From the NCBI RefSeq assembly GCF_000003815.2, contig NC_049984.1:22299196-22363195 (forward strand): a stretch of 64,000 nt of DNA, given 5' to 3'. Shown here piece after piece: positions 11,401 to 21,477 of the stretch (its first letter is position 1; the number at the start of each line of letters is the position of its first letter). A program made the translations under genes and the position numbers. The notes under the pieces are model-generated. The model saw only the letters and a program-made list of their open reading frames with translations. It did no database searches and was not told the origin of the DNA. This DNA is from Branchiostoma floridae. Taxonomy: Eukaryota > Chordata > Leptocardii > Amphioxiformes > Branchiostomatidae.

Positions 11401-13213
11401 ATCTGTGATCAAATGAGTTTTGCGATTTTGTTAACACGTTCATTTCAAGATGAACCAAGATCTTGCTGTTACCATTATCAGTATGAATTCAATATACATG
11501 TATAGGTTCAAACCAAAAAGTAAGATGCCATCTCCCCCCTCCTCTTTTCTTCTCTCTCTTCTCTCTCTCTCTCTCTCTCTCACTCTCTCTCTCTCTCTCT
11601 CTCAGTTTAATTTTGCAATTATACTATATTCACAGCAGAGTGCCAGGAAGTGATCAACGTAATGAAAATCAAAACTTGATTTGCATGAATAAGAAATTGC
11701 AATTATAAAACACATGCGAGAGTCTCTACATATTTTCACTCAGGCTCCTAACTCTTGTTTTGTGTTGTAATCAGCACCAATGAGCCATGACTAATCTGAA
11801 AATATAATCTTCTTTCTACATTTTACTACGGCCAATGCTTACTAACCTTACTGCACAGTTTTCTGGCCTCTTGCCTGATGATGTCCTCCGCACTCCCGGT
11901 CCCCTCCTTCATACCCAGTGTCTTCAGCACGCTGCTGGCGAACCGCCGTCTCTCCCTGTAAGGCTGTCCCCACTTCGCTATCACGATATCTTGTAGGGTA
12001 TAGTATACATATTCTTAATTTTAGAGATCCGTTGAATAGAACTCACTGTCCTATTGTAAGAGTCCAAACCCCCGAGACAAATGGTATGGCCCTATGAAGT
12101 ACATCGTATCTCACAAGGTATCGATACCTTGTGAGATACGATGTACTTCATAGGTAAAGATATCATAGTGTAAGACTCGAATTGTCCAGCCCTGTCCCTC
12201 ACCCCAAGGATACTCAGATGAAAGGAGGCTCAGACAAGGACTCAGCTCTGAAGTGTAACTGTATTCTTGAAAACATGTGCAGAACTGAACTAGAACCGTA
12301 ACCTCTGACCCCCACTCAATCACGGACGGTCTAAAGTGTTCTTTTTTGTTTTTATCAAACTTAAACTGTGGGAACCAAAATGCATGAAAGAGTGGATTTC
12401 GGACTGGAAGGTTCCATGTTTTTGAGGAGGGGTACTCTCCAAGCAGAGGTTGGTGGGAAAAATCGTGACCTTTTCCTTTCATCATTTTTTTTCGGCCTAA
12501 TAATCCCACCTTGATCATCAAGAACAGACGTCTCGGTACGGTGTGTCATTGGTAAAAAAAAACCGCAGTTACTTCAAAGCCTACCACACGTTACTGTCGT
12601 CCTTAATAGTAGTTGCAATTCAGCCCCTTCTATTGTAAGCTCTACCAAAGCCCATGGCTGCGATGAAAATGATAATAACATACATTTTTAACATATTTAT
12701 GTAATCAGTTGTCACTTTACTACATCAATTCTAACATAATAGTATCATATTCGTTGAAATACGTCTACATCAATCGTAATACTTTCAACCAATATATTTC
12801 ATCTCTCAGAGAGTAAAATTACCTAGTGTATCATAACGATATTTTTTTTTACCTTTTCCACATCCAGATATGGCGTTCGGTAGGTACAGATCAGGCCGGC
12901 TAGAAAACACGTCCCGGCAGTCTACCAGTGCCTCCCTGATGACTCTGTACCCGTTCAGAACCACAACCCTCTCCATCCCCATCCTGATACTGAACACGTC
13001 CCCGTACCCACCCCTCCACTCCGTCAGCTTCAGGTGCGGCTTCGTCCCCAGGGACAGCAGGTGCCCGATCAAAGGCAAACCGCCCCCAGGGGAGGGCGGG
13101 AAATCCCGCGAACGATTGATAAACAGATGTGCCAGCAAGAATGCCACACAGAAAACAAGAAAAACGTGGGCATAAAAAGGAAAGAGACCAAGAATCGAAG
13201 CGATGAACGCCAT
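5454..13213 (-). CDS. Cytochrome P450, CYP2-type, complete
   Basis: Seven exons in coding order are 13213-12853, 11989-11847, 11402-11192, 9869-9586, 8803-8609, 6842-6707 and 5695-5454. All junctions are GT-AG and in phase, giving 523 residues. The protein starts with a hydrophobic ER anchor (about residues 4-30) and a PPSPGGGLPLIGH hinge. Further marks are the I-helix AGTETT (308-313), ExxR as E366-TQ-R369, PERF at 416-419, and the haem loop FSVGRRMCLG with Cys448 as thiolate ligand. The order and the 'GERLAKMELFLFFT' segment place it in the CYP2 clan of microsomal monooxygenases. These oxidise lipids, steroids or xenobiotics using NADPH-P450 reductase. One oddity: the C-helix tryptophan that normally precedes the haem-propionate arginines is Tyr131 (GQPYRERRRF). 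The start at 13213 precedes the anchor directly. Introns hold at least five MITE-like elements. Confidence 0.96.
7154..7987. mobile_element. TIR element, TACAGTCAAACCTGCCC ends
   Basis: An 834-base element in P450 intron 5 starts TACAGTCAAACCTGCCC and ends GGGCAGGTTTGACTGTA. Inside are several GACCACC/GGTGGTCG motifs. No transposase frame is seen, so it is non-autonomous. A second, more diverged copy is at 24464-24935. Confidence 0.88.
8400..8600. repeat. Fragment related to the element at 60206-60437
   Basis: Blocks such as TTCAGAGATAAAGAACGA and TTACGTATTACGC are shared with the TIR element at 60206-60437, so this is a decayed relative. It ends just before the splice donor of P450 exon 5. 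Confidence 0.6.
9051..9360. mobile_element. MITE, TACTCTCCAAGCAGAGG ends
   Basis: A complete 310-base element with TIRs of about 38 bases beginning TACTCTCCAAGCAGAGG and ending in its reverse complement. It lies in P450 intron 4. The same terminus is found as a single end at 12433-12473 and on the larger element at 50874-51791. Confidence 0.9.
10494..10561. repeat. Inverted repeat / hairpin
   Basis: CCTTGTGGAGTAGGGGTA pairs with TACCCCTACTCCACAAGG across a loop of about 30 bases. A second hairpin (CTAGTTCTCG with CGAGAACTAG) follows near 10600-10632. Both are in P450 intron 3. Confidence 0.8.
10841..11162. mobile_element. Long-arm inverted-repeat element
   Basis: Arms of about 100 bases (10841-10945 and 11063-11162) share GAATTCTTTTTACACAACC, TTGCTTACGTTT and GCTTCTCATCG blocks. 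The loop has CGATGTAGGTGGC and its complement as an inner stem. It ends 30 bases from the donor of P450 exon 3. Confidence 0.85.
11548..11603. repeat. (TC)n microsatellite
   Basis: CT/TC dinucleotide tract in P450 intron 2. Confidence 0.95.
12091..12154. repeat. 64-bp perfect palindrome
   Basis: From CCTATGAAGT to its exact reverse complement, all 64 bases are self-complementary with no spacer, centred on TATCGATA. It is in P450 intron 1, about 100 bases upstream of the acceptor of exon 2. In the transcript it could fold into a 30-bp stem. Confidence 0.95.
12433..12473. mobile_element. Single-ended MITE remnant
   Basis: TACTCTCCAAGCAGAGG followed by GGTGGGAAAAATCGTGACC matches the left end of the element at 9051-9360. 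No matching right end is visible nearby, so it is a truncated copy in P450 intron 1. Confidence 0.75.
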
Positions 13214-14337
13214 GATTTGGCAACACGGAAATCCTCGAGTGGATGGCCTAAAGGTCAAAGGTGAAAAGGTCATGCAATCAGTGCACCTGAAAACCATATA
13301 GTGTCGACATCTGGTTTTACCCTTGCAGATTATGTGGCGCATAAGTACGTAAATAAATAAATCTATATGTAAATCATCCGTTCTTTTAAGTTGAGGTTGT
13401 GGTATAAACTCGCCTATTTAGATATATAATATAGCAGGTACAAGTTTCTATATGACACATAGATCTTTTAAATGTAAACCCATTTGTCTAAATTTTAGAT
13501 ACATTTAAAATTATGCATTTGTGCTTTAATAGTACATAAGAAGGTTGCTTGTTTCATTCTGAAAGCAAAATTGCCGCAGACAATATTTCGTAACATTTCA
13601 GTCATAGAGCATTTTCAATCTTTACCTTCGCCGAGAAGGTTATATTTTGGGTAGCGTTTGTATGTTTGTATGTATGTATGTAGAAGACCAGCATAACTCA
13701 AGAACACCTATATCGATTGTATTGATATTTGGTATGTGGGTAGGTATTGATGAGACCTGGAAACGATTAGATTTTGGGCCCTCTAACAGCACGTTATGGT
13801 ACTGCAGCGGAACTTCCTTGTTTGATATCTCAATTTATGAACATGCTGCGGCTATGATTTTTTAATTGGTAGACAGCTCATGATGCCGAGAGTAAGTGGT
13901 ATAGGTTTGTTCCCCCTAGTGGCTTTTTTGGAACTGCAAGGAAGACTTGGTGTCAGAATTTAAAAGGGAATAACTCAATAAGGGGTTTACAGATTGTTAT
14001 GCTTTTTGGTATGTAGATAGGTTAAGTAATGCTTCATATAATGACATTTGGTATCTAATTTGCAAGATTAATTAGCAAATTTTGTAAACACGCTTAGTTC
14101 CATAATAGGGCCATTGCAACATGTGACATATGTAACTGAAAAAGATATGAATATATATATATGTATACATATATATATATATATTTATTTATCTATTTAT
14201 TTCCGACTAGAGTCACTTAGTGCCTTGTGGTGATACCTTTATTCTACGCTTTAAGCCAAGAGTTCATTTTCCGGCCAGACAAATTTGATATCATTCGAAA
14301 GGTGTCATAGTGCCTAGTTGGAAGATGAAAACCGCAC

Positions 14338-14535
14338 TCGTACTCACTCGCACACTCACTCGCTCACTCGCTCACTTACTCACTCACTCACTCACTCACA
14401 CACACACTCGTACTCACTCGCTCGCTCACACACTCAATCATTCACTCACACTGACTCACACACTCACTCTGTCACTCACACACTCACACTCACCCAACCA
14501 CTCACTTTCACTCACTCACTCTCACATACACACTC
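14338..14535. repeat. (CACT)n / (CTCA)n microsatellite
   Basis: About 200 bases of ACTC/CACT tetramers with CACA interruptions. Confidence 0.95.
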
Positions 14536-14639
14536 CATTGCAAAGAAAGTTAAGCTTCAAATATGAAACATCAAAAGCGATACTTAACTAAAATTGCTCA
14601 AAATCCCTAAGGAGGTGTTTTGCTCCTACATGTAGGCGC

Positions 14640-14800
14640 CAAACAGGTAATGCGTTTAAGCTTTCAAATCGACGTTAATGCCAAGTCTGTCCCTTCCAAT
14701 GCTTTTGATTACAGTAACACGAGATATATAAGCCGTGTGGAGCAGGTGTGCCTTGTGAGTGTTACAGGTTAGCTATAGAATTTCTGCTGCACGAACAGCT
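14640..14800. repeat. Single copy of the 295-bp repeat family
   Basis: This stretch, including GAGCAGGTGTG, the GTGTTACAG block and GCACGAACAG, aligns with one unit of the tandem array at 31340-32700. Confidence 0.55.
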
Positions 14801-15692
14801 TGTCTAGACTTTGTATTGTTTAGTGAATTGATCCGGTTAAGCTGACAGAAGAGCTATTCTTCCAATAGTCGTGACAGGAAATACAGACGTGATATGTAGT
14901 ACTTGCAGGTTTATTGTAAGGAGAAATCCCCCTATCGAACTCTTTTCGACAAGCGCAATGAACAGTGGACCACAGCTTAATCATAACGCCCCATCCTTAG
15001 GACTAAAGCCCTGCACGATAGCGTGAGCGACACAGCCGGGAACGAACTCGCGCTTTCCATGGGTGTGCATGTGTTTTGTAACGATTTTAATATTCTGTCA
15101 AGTGTTATAATGATTGTAAACGTCTGATTATATTGTGAATTCATTGTCAAGTATGGGACTCAAACAATGACTTGTATACTTGGTATGTAAGGATGTAAAT
15201 AGTTAAGGCCATGTTGGTTCTATTATATGGATGGCATCATTAAGGAGGAAGAAAATATTTTGGCAAAAAAAGTTGCCTTTATTTCTATATTATGAAATAT
15301 AAGTGGTCAGAAAGGTTGATTAAATGACTGAACACACAGAACATGGTTTACCGTGTACCGAACAATAGATTCATCAGTTTGGTTCTTTCACATTTTTTTT
15401 TGACGTTGGAGTTCACTTTGGTATTTTGTGACATAAGTATGCAATTTCATACATTTTTTGCAATATATGGCATGCATATCGTTCCTCAATTTGCAGCATA
15501 TTTGTATGGGTACTAGTATGGTTAAAATTTTGGAAAATGATAAAAATTTATTCGAACGCGATTATTCCATCCTTATACTCGTATAAAATGACTTAAATTA
15601 GACTTTAAACCTGCCTTTGCGCAGGCTTTGGTTTGCTAATTGTGTTTAAGAATAATTAACTTTGTATCTATTCTGCATGTAAACAATTCGTA

Positions 15693-15908
15693 TACTGTAA
15701 ATGCATTTAAGTTCGCTGAGATTTAATTTCGTGGTAGCGGGAACATGGACTTTTCGCGGTGGTTTTAATTTCGCGGTAGCACCATGCACTGTAGTCTCTT
15801 ACTGTTATACATGGCAAAATGTTCGCGGTGGTTTTAAATTCGCGGTGAAGCGGCCGCCGCGAAAACCGCGAACATTAAACCACTGTGAAAGTTTCTGCAT
15901 TTACAGTA
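15693..15908. mobile_element. TIR element, TACTGTAAATGCA ends
   Basis: The element begins TACTGTAAATGCA and ends TGCATTTACAGTA, with repeated TTCGCGGTGG motifs inside. A copy in the opposite orientation is at 45773-45978 and a fragment is near 8873-8935. It is a MITE-like family without coding capacity. Confidence 0.88.
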
Positions 15909-16444
15909 GCTAGCTAATGGTAGATAGTTCACAATGCATTCATTACATGCTGGGTAACTGTGTATAAGATGAATATCAACTTTGTATCTAATAATGAGTA
16001 TTCTGCATGTAAACAATTCATATTGCTAGCTAGCTAGCACTGTGCAACGGCATGCATATGCAGGCGAAGGTAGATTGTGTTTCAAATGATTTTTATTGTG
16101 CATAACTGCATAATATCAGGTGATATCACTCGGTTACGTTTGGGACTGCATTCGTAAGCTCTATGATAAATGCAGCACTATTATCATCGGTACTTTACAT
16201 TTATGGATATAATATATTCATTTACATTTGGGATCGCATTGTAAACAAAAATTATAGCTGTATCTGTATGTGCTAGTATGTAAATACTTTACGTTTGGGA
16301 CTGCATCTGTGAGCAGCGACAGCTGTCCTGCAGTACATTGTGTACTAGTCAGAATGTCCCCGAAGAAGGCGAGAGACGGTCGCCGAAATAAAACACTTGG
16401 TTGTTGAAAAAAATCTTAAGCTTCTTAACCAAAATATATATGTT

Positions 16445-16597
<153 letters not shown>

Positions 16598-17271
16598 ACT
16601 CCATAATGACAGCTAAGAACCACAATGAATGTAATGTTTCCTTCACTAAGGAACTCGCAGTCGACAAAATTACACCCGGATTTCGTCTTTATTTAATACA
16701 AGGCTTGACATACAACTAATCACATATAAAGACAATGACTTTTTACGCTCTGCTATACTGCCTTCTATCAGTGGGATTATACATAAAGTGATGTAGCTGT
16801 CTGGCATGTTTTATGTTCAAGAGTATATCTATCTATCTAGCACCAACATCATTACGAAAAGCTCACCTAACTTACTTCAATCTCCAAACATTCAATACGA
16901 TAGCCCAGAAGTACAACGGTTTTTTTTTTTCAATACTCTTCTTGTGTGTTTGGTTTTCAATTCTATTCTCAACTTTACTCTCCAGACGCTCCGGGCTTCT
17001 ACAAATGTTTTTATAACGGCTTCTACAATAAAATACAAGTGCGCCAGTAGACAAGAGGATGGAGAAAGAATTGCACACCCCTCCTTCGCCATTAAAATTT
17101 ATGTGCACTGTTGTAGGGGCTACCCATCTGTTTCAAGATGAAATGAATAAATAAATAAATGTGCAGGTCAGGCAAACAGGTTGCCGAAACCACCGACAAG
17201 TGCCTGCTTGCCTGCTCATCTGTCGAAAAATCGACAGGAGAATCCATACACTACAATCTAAACAACCCTCA

Positions 17272-17757
17272 TAACGGGGGCCGCCCTAAGATGCCCTTTT
17301 TTGACGCGTTCGAACTCACGGCGCTCCATTACTAGTTGCCAAAGAGCGGTGATGCTTATGTTGTTTTTTCTATGGCCGGTCTTCTACTCAACAAACATTT
17401 GAAGACCAATATTTGTAGTGTTTTGTGAAGCTTTAGTTCTTATGTGTATGACAGTTGTGTGGCTGTTTTTTACTGGTTGTTTATTTATGGACACGAGCCA
17501 CCAATACCTATAGTAACAGGTGACCACAGTGATTCCGCGCTACCAACATTATTGTGAAAATTCTGTCTTCAAAAAAAAGGGAAGTGAATATGTGTAAATA
17601 TTTTTTAATTGAAGAAAGCTGTTTGTTTGGACTTGGTTTATTTACCTTTCTAATCATCATAGTCTGTGGCAACAAACACGGAGTACTCATGCATAATAAG
17701 CTCAGCAAAAAATCCGGGCATCTTAGGGCAGGGGGCATCTTAGGGCGGCCCCCGTTA
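17272..17757. mobile_element. TIR element, TAACGGGGGCCGCCC ends
   Basis: 486 bases bounded by TAACGGGGGCCGCCCTAAG and its exact complement. The right end carries an extra GGGCATCTTAGGGC duplicate. No transposase is seen. Confidence 0.85.
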
Positions 17758-18514
17758 TCTCTTTCAATCATTGCTCACTTAGGCCATTTTGATTCCACAA
17801 TATGGGTGACATCCACGCTCGCATCATTTTTAGTCCGGTCGTAACTTTGCGGAAAATGGATACTAATTTCGTAGTATTCCAAGTCAATTACAAAGTCAAA
17901 GAAGAAGATATAAAAAAGGAAGAATCTATTAATCTGTGTACCATACACCATGTGTTTAGTTATTTCTTCAATATTTCTAACCGCTTCAATCTTATGATGA
18001 AGGCAGTATGTTTTTGACAAACGCATGCTCGTATCAGTTTGTGGGTTTTCCAGGAGATGTCATTCATATAATCAAATTAATCTAGCCTTATCAATATTAT
18101 CATGTTTTATGACATGACTATGCTGCATTCACAAATAAATACACTCGGAGATTGACAAGATTTATGTTATCAACATCATCACACCACATTACCACTAATG
18201 TATTCCTTTACATTATACTGTATATACGTTCGGTCGTTTTGGGCAGCCATATAGGGTGGTTTCAAGCCGCTCTTTCGCAGTATCGCTACGGGCCACCGGA
18301 TTATCAGTGTTTCTATCAACAGGAGTGATACAGCACTTATCACATACACAAAACTGTAATATAATTTTCCATCAAGTAATGGAAAGGTACACTAATGGCT
18401 ACGGTGCATCTTCCTGCTAACTTCTTCTATCCAATCATTTGCAGCCAGGGGCTGAATTGCAAGGAACTTACAATAGGCGGGGCTAAATCGCAAGGGTCTG
18501 GAGCGAGCTGCCAT

Positions 18515-18856
18515 TCGGCGCCACTCAGGTGACCTCAATTCGACAGTGATTGCCCCAGGTGAAGCCAAGGTACTGTAGGTTTTGAACCACTCACACCGCA
18601 CCATCGCACGTGCGGTGGGTTCTTTAACGTGACTGGGGTGTGGCTCTCCCCAGACACGCGACCTACATTTAACGTCCTATCCGAGGGACGGCCCAAGCCG
18701 AAGCTAAGTACTCAATTTCACCTGAGTAAAGTGAGGAAAGTCGGGAAAAGTGCCTTTCCCAAGGGCACAAGATCGGTAACACGGCAGCCGGATTAGAACC
18801 CGCAACCTCTCGGTCATGGGCCGAACACACTGCAGCTGCGCTACGCGGTCCCACAC
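18515..18856 (-). mobile_element. tRNA-derived SINE
   Basis: Read on the minus strand it starts with a tRNA-like head (box A GTAGCGCAGCTG, box B GGTTCTAATCC). A body follows, containing GGAAAGGCACTTTTCCCG and a CGTTAAATGTAGG segment. The same family occurs at 46545-46890 (minus) and 56728-57186 (plus). The left boundary is approximate. Confidence 0.8.
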
Positions 18857-19213
18857 CTAGAATTCTTTGCTTCCCAGAATCCTTTGCTTTGTCGTCATTT
18901 CTCAACCAACCATGGCATAAGCCGTCAGTAAGGGGACGCGTCGACGGCAAAGCACATAAACTAATGAGTTGTCTGGCAGATATAATACTACTGAGCCTGA
19001 GAATTTTTACAAGCTTTGGTGTCAAAAGCATTTTTCTAGGCAACTAGCCAAGACGTCGCCGCACATGGCTGTTCGTTGGTTTCGTCCGATGACCTCACGG
19101 GTTACCCCTTGTGTTTCGTCGGCAGACTTTATTCTTTGTTGTCAGAGTGATAATGTCATGTAAACTGTTCCACCGTCATCTTTGTGATATATTCTGTGTT
19201 CTACTGGTGAGAA

Positions 19214-19427
19214 CTAGGGGTGGGTACCGGTACAAAACCTTTTTTGTTGTTGTTGGATCGGTCCAGAAAAAACGGACCGGAAAAAATCAGTACACCGGAT
19301 GTTGGGCCGATTCGAAAATGAACAGATTATCATCGGCAGGCGTTCAGGTTCAGGTCCGGACCTGGACATGATCCTCTGTACCTGAACCCAACCTGTACTT
19401 GAATTTTCTGGATCGGTACCCACCCAT
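19214..19427. mobile_element. TIR element, GGGTGGGTACC ends
   Basis: Starts GGGTGGGTACCGGTAC and ends ATCGGTACCCACCC, with inner GGTCCGGACC-type short inverted repeats. Confidence 0.75.
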
Positions 19428-19577
19428 AGTGAGAACCGATTTCCTATGTCCGTGGGCGCCGGGCTGTCATGTTTAGTGGTTTTGCAGGTTGAGAGAAACT
19501 ATTGTAAAGTCCCAATTTCCTTTATCCGGTTCCCGGAACCCCGAAGCAATGAATGCCGGGAAGTTTGAAATAGGTGA

Positions 19578-19808
19578 ATACGCCCTTTCACAGATTTTAG
19601 TACGCATGCCCGATCGACATGAATTCTGGGTAATATGTCAAAGGTGACGGTCCCTGATAAATAAAACAAGCTCGTCTGGCCATTGTTATTCAAATCTATT
19701 CAACGGACTAGACGAGAACTGTTAAAGAGTGAGGAGTCTTCACCTTTGATATATTACCCAGAATTCCTGTTACTACTCACGCGTACTCCAATATGCGAAA
19801 GGGCGTTT
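19578..19808. mobile_element. Inverted-repeat element
   Basis: Two arms carry CGCCCTTTC, GAATTCTGGGTAATAT and AAAGGTGA, with their complements at 19738-19806. Confidence 0.75.
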
Positions 19809-20612
19809 TTGTCATCAAATGATTTTTGTTCAGACTTCACAGGTACGAGGTAGCAGAACACACTTATCTATCCGTGACCCCAGGGGAGGGGGGTATTGTT
19901 ACATAAAGTAGTACAGATAAAATCGTTGAATGCTGGGTAGAAGGTCTTATTCTTGAGGCAACCAGGCATAACCTGTAATGCTTGGTAACGGAATGTGTAG
20001 ACTTTGAGACTGTATGATTTGGACTGTGAAGGTTTTCCAGTTCTTGTAAAACGTGCCTTATTTGTATGCAACTGTCTTCATATCGTAATTGCCAGCTGCA
20101 GTTATTTGACCTCCGCAGAGTGGTGCTTTAAAGATGGCGTCAAACGGTGATCAATTACGCGGACAGATCAATGTTTGCATTTGAATCTTTTGTGGGCTGT
20201 ACCCTATATCTAAATCATTCGCTTCTCGTATTTCTCTAGTGCCCCCTACTTTTTTAGATTTTACCCCGTTGAAATCAGGTACCCTGTGGGCTTTAACTAA
20301 TTATGGAAATCCACATATTATGCATAGGCCGAAAACTTCTTTCTGCTACCACGATAAACGTTTCTACAAGTAGATACCGCGAGTGCCGATGGAGATCACA
20401 GAATATATCTAACTAATATATCTATTTATCTACATATCCATCTCTCTCTCTCTCTCTCTCTTTTCCTACGTGTTTATCTCCTACATGTTAATGGCTGATT
20501 ATACCGGGGCAACGGGGTTGGAGACTCTCAATCAAGAATTTCTTACACTGACTGGTCTCTGAACCGCAGGTTGGACTCTTCCCATGTATCTACAATTGGC
20601 AATGACGTCCCT

Positions 20613-21027
20613 GCCTGCTCAACGCGTTCAGAGGCCGTCAATGGTGGTAATTCTGCCTGCTCAACCCGTTCAGAGACCGTCAATGGTGGTGATACTGCCT
20701 GCTCAACGCGTTCAGAGACCGTCAATGGTGGTGATACTGCCTGCTCAACGCGTTCAGAGACTGTCAATGGTGGTAATTCTGCCTGCTCAACCCGTTCAGA
20801 GACCGTCAATGGTGGTGATACTGCCTGCTCAACGCGTTCAGAGACCGTCAATGGTGGTGATACTGCCTGCTCAACGCGTTCAGAGGCCGTCAATGGTGGT
20901 GATACTGCCTGCTCAACGCGTTCAGAGACCGTCAATGGTGGTGATACTGCCTGCTCAACGCGTTCAGAGACTGTCAATGGTGGTAATTCTGCCTGCTCAA
21001 CCCGTTCAGAGACCGTCAATGGGGGTG
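20613..21027. repeat. 42-bp minisatellite, possibly coding
   Basis: Ten near-identical 42-base units run directly into the sequence gap. Variation is limited to a few positions (GAGACC/GAGGCC/GAGACT, AACGCG/AACCCG, GGTGATACT/GGTAATTCT). Because 42 is a multiple of 3, a stop-free frame stays open throughout. On the minus strand the unit reads PPLTVSERVEQAVS, continues into SLPIVDTWEESNLRF and stops at 20543. If the gap length of 450 is right, this frame is continuous with the GPCR exon beyond the gap. It could therefore encode a 14-residue-repeat cytoplasmic region, but openness alone is weak evidence. Confidence 0.95.
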
Positions 21028-21477
21028 NNNNNNNNNNNNNNNNNNNNNNNNNNNNNNNNNNNNNNNNNNNNNNNNNNNNNNNNNNNNNNNNNNNNNNNNN
21101 NNNNNNNNNNNNNNNNNNNNNNNNNNNNNNNNNNNNNNNNNNNNNNNNNNNNNNNNNNNNNNNNNNNNNNNNNNNNNNNNNNNNNNNNNNNNNNNNNNNN
21201 NNNNNNNNNNNNNNNNNNNNNNNNNNNNNNNNNNNNNNNNNNNNNNNNNNNNNNNNNNNNNNNNNNNNNNNNNNNNNNNNNNNNNNNNNNNNNNNNNNNN
21301 NNNNNNNNNNNNNNNNNNNNNNNNNNNNNNNNNNNNNNNNNNNNNNNNNNNNNNNNNNNNNNNNNNNNNNNNNNNNNNNNNNNNNNNNNNNNNNNNNNNN
21401 NNNNNNNNNNNNNNNNNNNNNNNNNNNNNNNNNNNNNNNNNNNNNNNNNNNNNNNNNNNNNNNNNNNNNNNNNNNNN
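21028..21477. other. Sequence gap (450 N)
   Basis: Undetermined bases inside the GPCR gene, starting where TM5 should begin. The gap adjoins the minisatellite, which probably caused the assembly break. Confidence 0.99.

Noticed and set aside
14310-14591. His/Ser/Leu-rich frames
   Set aside because: Product of the (CACT)n repeat.
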